This document shows, in pieces, positions 61,833 to 64,000 of a stretch of DNA of 64,000 bases. The translations under genes and the position numbers were made by a program. How positions within the stretch are numbered: the first letter of the stretch is position 1; each line of letters opens with the position of its first letter. Source of the stretch: Thermoflexus sp. (GTDB taxonomy: Bacteria > Chloroflexota > Anaerolineae > Thermoflexales > Thermoflexaceae). The DNA lies in assembly GCF_034432235.1 (NCBI RefSeq), contig NZ_DAOUCJ010000065.1:37373-101372 (forward strand), in the 5' to 3' direction. The notes beneath the pieces were generated by a model. The model saw only the letters and a program-made list of their open reading frames with translations, was not told where the DNA came from and did no database searches.

Positions 61833-64000
61833 ATGAGCGCTCTTCGGAACGAGGGGCTGATTCCCAAGCGCCTTGCCCGTCTGAGCGATCTGGCCAGCAA
61901 TCTCTGGTGGACCTGGCAGCCGGACGCCCAGCGGTTGTTTCAACGCCTGGACCCGGTGCTCTGGGAGGAGGTGCGGCATAACCCGGTGGCCCTGCTCCGA
62001 CGGATCGAGCGGATCCGCCTCAACGCGGCGGCCCAGAGCCCGGTTTACCTGGAGCTTTACGATCGGGTTCTGGCGGAGTTCGATCGGGCGGTCGCTGGGG
62101 AGACCTGGTTTGAACGGTCCTTCCCGGAGCACGCGGGGACTACCATTGCGTATTTCTCCACCGAGTTCGGCATCCACGAAGCGTTCCCGGCTTACGCGGG
62201 CGGCCTGGGAGTGCTGGCCGGAGATTCCCTGAAGGAAGCCAGCGATCTCGGGCTCCCCATGGTGGGGATCGGCTTGCTGTATCAGCACGGCTATTTCACC
62301 CAGCGCATCACCGAGGACGGCTGGCAGGAGGCGCTGTATGAAGATCTGGATCTCGAAAACCTCCCCCTCGCACGGGTGACCGGTCCCGATGGACAGCCCC
62401 TGCAGGTGGAAGTCTCCATCGCAGGCCGCCCGGTTCGGGCTCAGATCTGGCGCCTGCAGATCGGGCGGATCCCCCTTTATCTCCTGGATACGGCCCTTCC
62501 TGAGAACCTCCCTGCGGACCAGGAGCTTTCCGCCCGGCTCTACGATGGGGATCCCGAACGACGCATCGCCCAGGAGATGATCCTGGGGATCGGAGGGGTG
62601 CGGGCGCTGCGCGCCCTGGGGATACGCCCCGCCGTCTGGCATCTGAACGAAGGACATTCCGCGTTCTCCATCCTGGAACGGCTGCGGGAGTATATCGCCG
62701 AAGGGATCCCCTTTGAGGAAGCCGCCGCATGGGTCCGGGAGACCACGGTGTTCACCACCCACACCCCCGTCCCCGCGGGCCACGATCGATTCTCCCTGAC
62801 GCTGATCGAGAAGGCGTTCGCCGGCTACTGGGAGCAGCTCAAGCTCTCCTTCGAGGAATTCTGCGAGCTGGCCCGCCAGGACGAACCATGGGGGCCGACG
62901 TTCAACATGACCGCCCTGGCCCTTCGCTTCTCGAACCACCGGAACGCGGTGAGCGAGCTACATGGCCGGGTGACCCGTCGGATGTGGGCGCACCTGTGGC
63001 CGGACCGCGCGGTGGAGGAGGTCCCCATCCGTCACATCACCAACGGTGTGCACATCGGAACCTGGCTGGCGCGCCGGATGCGAGCGCTGTATCAGCGCTA
63101 CCTGGGGCCGGACTGGATGGAACGGGTGGACGATCCCGCCCTCTGGGAGCGGGTTCTGGAGATCCCGGACGAGGAACTGTGGACGGTCCGGCGCCATCTC
63201 AAGCGCAAGCTGGTCGCCTTCATGCGCGAGCGGGCGCGGCGGCGCTGGCAACGCAACCATGTTTCTCCCATCCAGATTGTGGCCTCGGGGGTGCTCCTGG
63301 ATCCCTACGCTCTCACCATTGGTTTCGCCCGACGGTTCGCCCTCTATAAGCGGGCTTACCTGCTGTTTCGAGATCCCGACCGCCTACGGCGGCTGGTGAA
63401 CGATCCGCACCGCCCTGTCCAGATCATCCTGGCCGGGAAAGCGCATCCGGCCGACGAGCCGGCCAAGCGGATGATCCAGGAGATCTACCGCATGATCAAA
63501 GACCCTTCCTTCGGCGGGCGGATCGTTTTCATTGAGGACTACGATATGGAAGTGGCTCGCTATCTGGTGCAGGGGGTGGATGTCTGGCTGAACACCCCGC
63601 GGCGGCCGCTGGAGGCCAGCGGCACCAGCGGCCAGAAGGCCGCCCTCAACGGCGTGTTGAACCTGAGCGTCCTCGACGGCTGGTGGCGGGAAGGATACAA
63701 CGGAGCCAACGGCTGGGCCATCGGGGAAGATCGGGATTATGAGGATCCGGAGGCCCAGGATATCGCCGACGCCGCCTCGCTCTACGAGCTGCTGGAGAAC
63801 GCCGTGGTGCCCCTTTATTACGATGTGGAAGCCGATGGCATTCCCCATCGCTGGCTGCGCATGGTGAAGGAATCCATCCGCTCCCTGGCCCCCTTTTTTA
63901 ACACGCGTCGGATGATGAAGGAATATCTCCACGAGATGTATCTTCCCGCCATGGAAGCGGCCCGCCGCCGGACGGCCATCCCCCGGGAGCCGGTTCTTTA
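61833..64000 (+). CDS. glgP: alpha-glucan (glycogen/maltodextrin) phosphorylase, 3' end at window edge
   Basis: A GT35 phosphorylase that cleaves alpha-1,4-glucans with phosphate to glucose 1-phosphate. About 722 residues are visible, a nearly complete protein of the shorter TIGR02094 type: N-terminal LSDLASNLWWTWQPDAQRLF, IAYFSTEFGIHEAFPAYAGGLGVLAGD, VWHLNEGHSAFSILERLREY, and the PLP-Lys region EASGTSGQKAALNGVLNLSVLDGWW. The last base pair TA at 63999-64000 may be the start of the stop codon. GGAGG six bases before the ATG at 61833. Confidence 0.95.
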   Translation, partial: MSALRNEGLIPKRLARLSDLASNLWWTWQPDAQRLFQRLDPVLWEEVRHNPVALLRRIERIRLNAAAQSPVYLELYDRVLAEFDRAVAGETWFERSFPEHAGTTIAYFSTEFGIHEAFPAYAGGLGVLAGDSLKEASDLGLPMVGIGLLYQHGYFTQRITEDGWQEALYEDLDLENLPLARVTGPDGQPLQVEVSIAGRPVRAQIWRLQIGRIPLYLLDTALPENLPADQELSARLYDGDPERRIAQEMILGIGGVRALRALGIRPAVWHLNEGHSAFSILERLREYIAEGIPFEEAAAWVRETTVFTTHTPVPAGHDRFSLTLIEKAFAGYWEQLKLSFEEFCELARQDEPWGPTFNMTALALRFSNHRNAVSELHGRVTRRMWAHLWPDRAVEEVPIRHITNGVHIGTWLARRMRALYQRYLGPDWMERVDDPALWERVLEIPDEELWTVRRHLKRKLVAFMRERARRRWQRNHVSPIQIVASGVLLDPYALTIGFARRFALYKRAYLLFRDPDRLRRLVNDPHRPVQIILAGKAHPADEPAKRMIQEIYRMIKDPSFGGRIVFIEDYDMEVARYLVQGVDVWLNTPRRPLEASGTSGQKAALNGVLNLSVLDGWWREGYNGANGWAIGEDRDYEDPEAQDIADAASLYELLENAVVPLYYDVEADGIPHRWLRMVKESIRSLAPFFNTRRMMKEYLHEMYLPAMEAARRRTAIPREPVL

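Overview
The window is GC-rich, densely coded DNA with no mobile element, CRISPR array, rRNA or tRNA that I could recognise. Gene content (GatCAB amidotransferase, DHH-CBS-CCA fusion, GT35 glucan phosphorylase, bifunctional PGI/PMI, Thermotoga-like inositol/uronate enzymes, a multi-GAF histidine kinase) and the GC bias suggest a chromosome of a thermophilic Chloroflexota bacterium, perhaps Thermoflexia/Anaerolineae-like. That placement is inference from protein character, not a computed match. LAYOUT. 1-10.3 kb (minus): 3' part of a DHH/CBS/CCA-adding fusion, upp, an M23-like endopeptidase with SH3 repeats, gatA, gatC, and a stand-alone rpoB with its own strong promoter, a leader of about 480 nt and its own terminator. 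10.9-11.8 kb (minus): a coiled-coil protein and a small membrane protein. 12.0-14.4 kb (plus): alpha/beta hydrolase and tilS. 14.5-17.4 kb (minus): chromate transporter, a lipoprotein and a Crp/Fnr regulator. 17.5-21.8 kb (plus): hisG-hisC-hisB, then a MacB/FtsX-type permease. 21.8-23.9 kb (minus): YkoP-like protein, small EamA/SMR membrane protein, DUF763 protein. 24.1-27.0 kb (plus): rpsO-pnp with a long intercistronic hairpin and tandem terminator hairpins. 27.0-28.5 kb (minus): GarR-type reductase and a DUF2726 protein. 28.6-33.0 kb (plus): acetoacetate-decarboxylase-like protein with a pair of acyl-CoA dehydrogenases, then a HEPN/MNT pair. 33.0-47.8 kb (minus): one co-directional carbohydrate cluster headed by a LacI regulator. 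47.9-51.3 kb (minus): AGPS-like FAD oxidase, glycosyltransferase 2, winged-helix protein. 51.6-56.3 kb (minus): a 1,579-residue 7TM-PAS-5xGAF-PAS histidine kinase. 56.6-58.8 kb (plus): a second MacB/FtsX permease, the scar of a deleted ABC-2 exporter operon, a lipoprotein. 58.8-61.4 kb (minus): lpdA and PGI/PMI. 61.8-64.0 kb (plus): glucan phosphorylase running into the window edge. HOW IT WORKS TOGETHER. The carbohydrate cluster is the most coherent system: LacI regulator, lipoprotein binding protein, RbsC-type permease and ATPase for uptake, then IolM-, IolN-, IolO-, UxaE- and mannonate-oxidoreductase-like enzymes matching, step by step, the Thermotoga route from inositol through 5-keto-L-gluconate, tagaturonate and fructuronate to mannonate, plus gluconokinase and 6-phosphogluconate dehydrogenase that would feed gluconate into ribulose 5-phosphate. 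A perfect 16-bp palindrome just downstream of a consensus promoter ahead of lacI suggests autoregulation of the whole unit. The classical IolG (Gfo/Idh/MocA) is absent from the window; a second zinc alcohol dehydrogenase sits in its place. A dispersed REP-like repeat (core GGTAGGRGCCGCTTCRGC) lies in several intergenic gaps.
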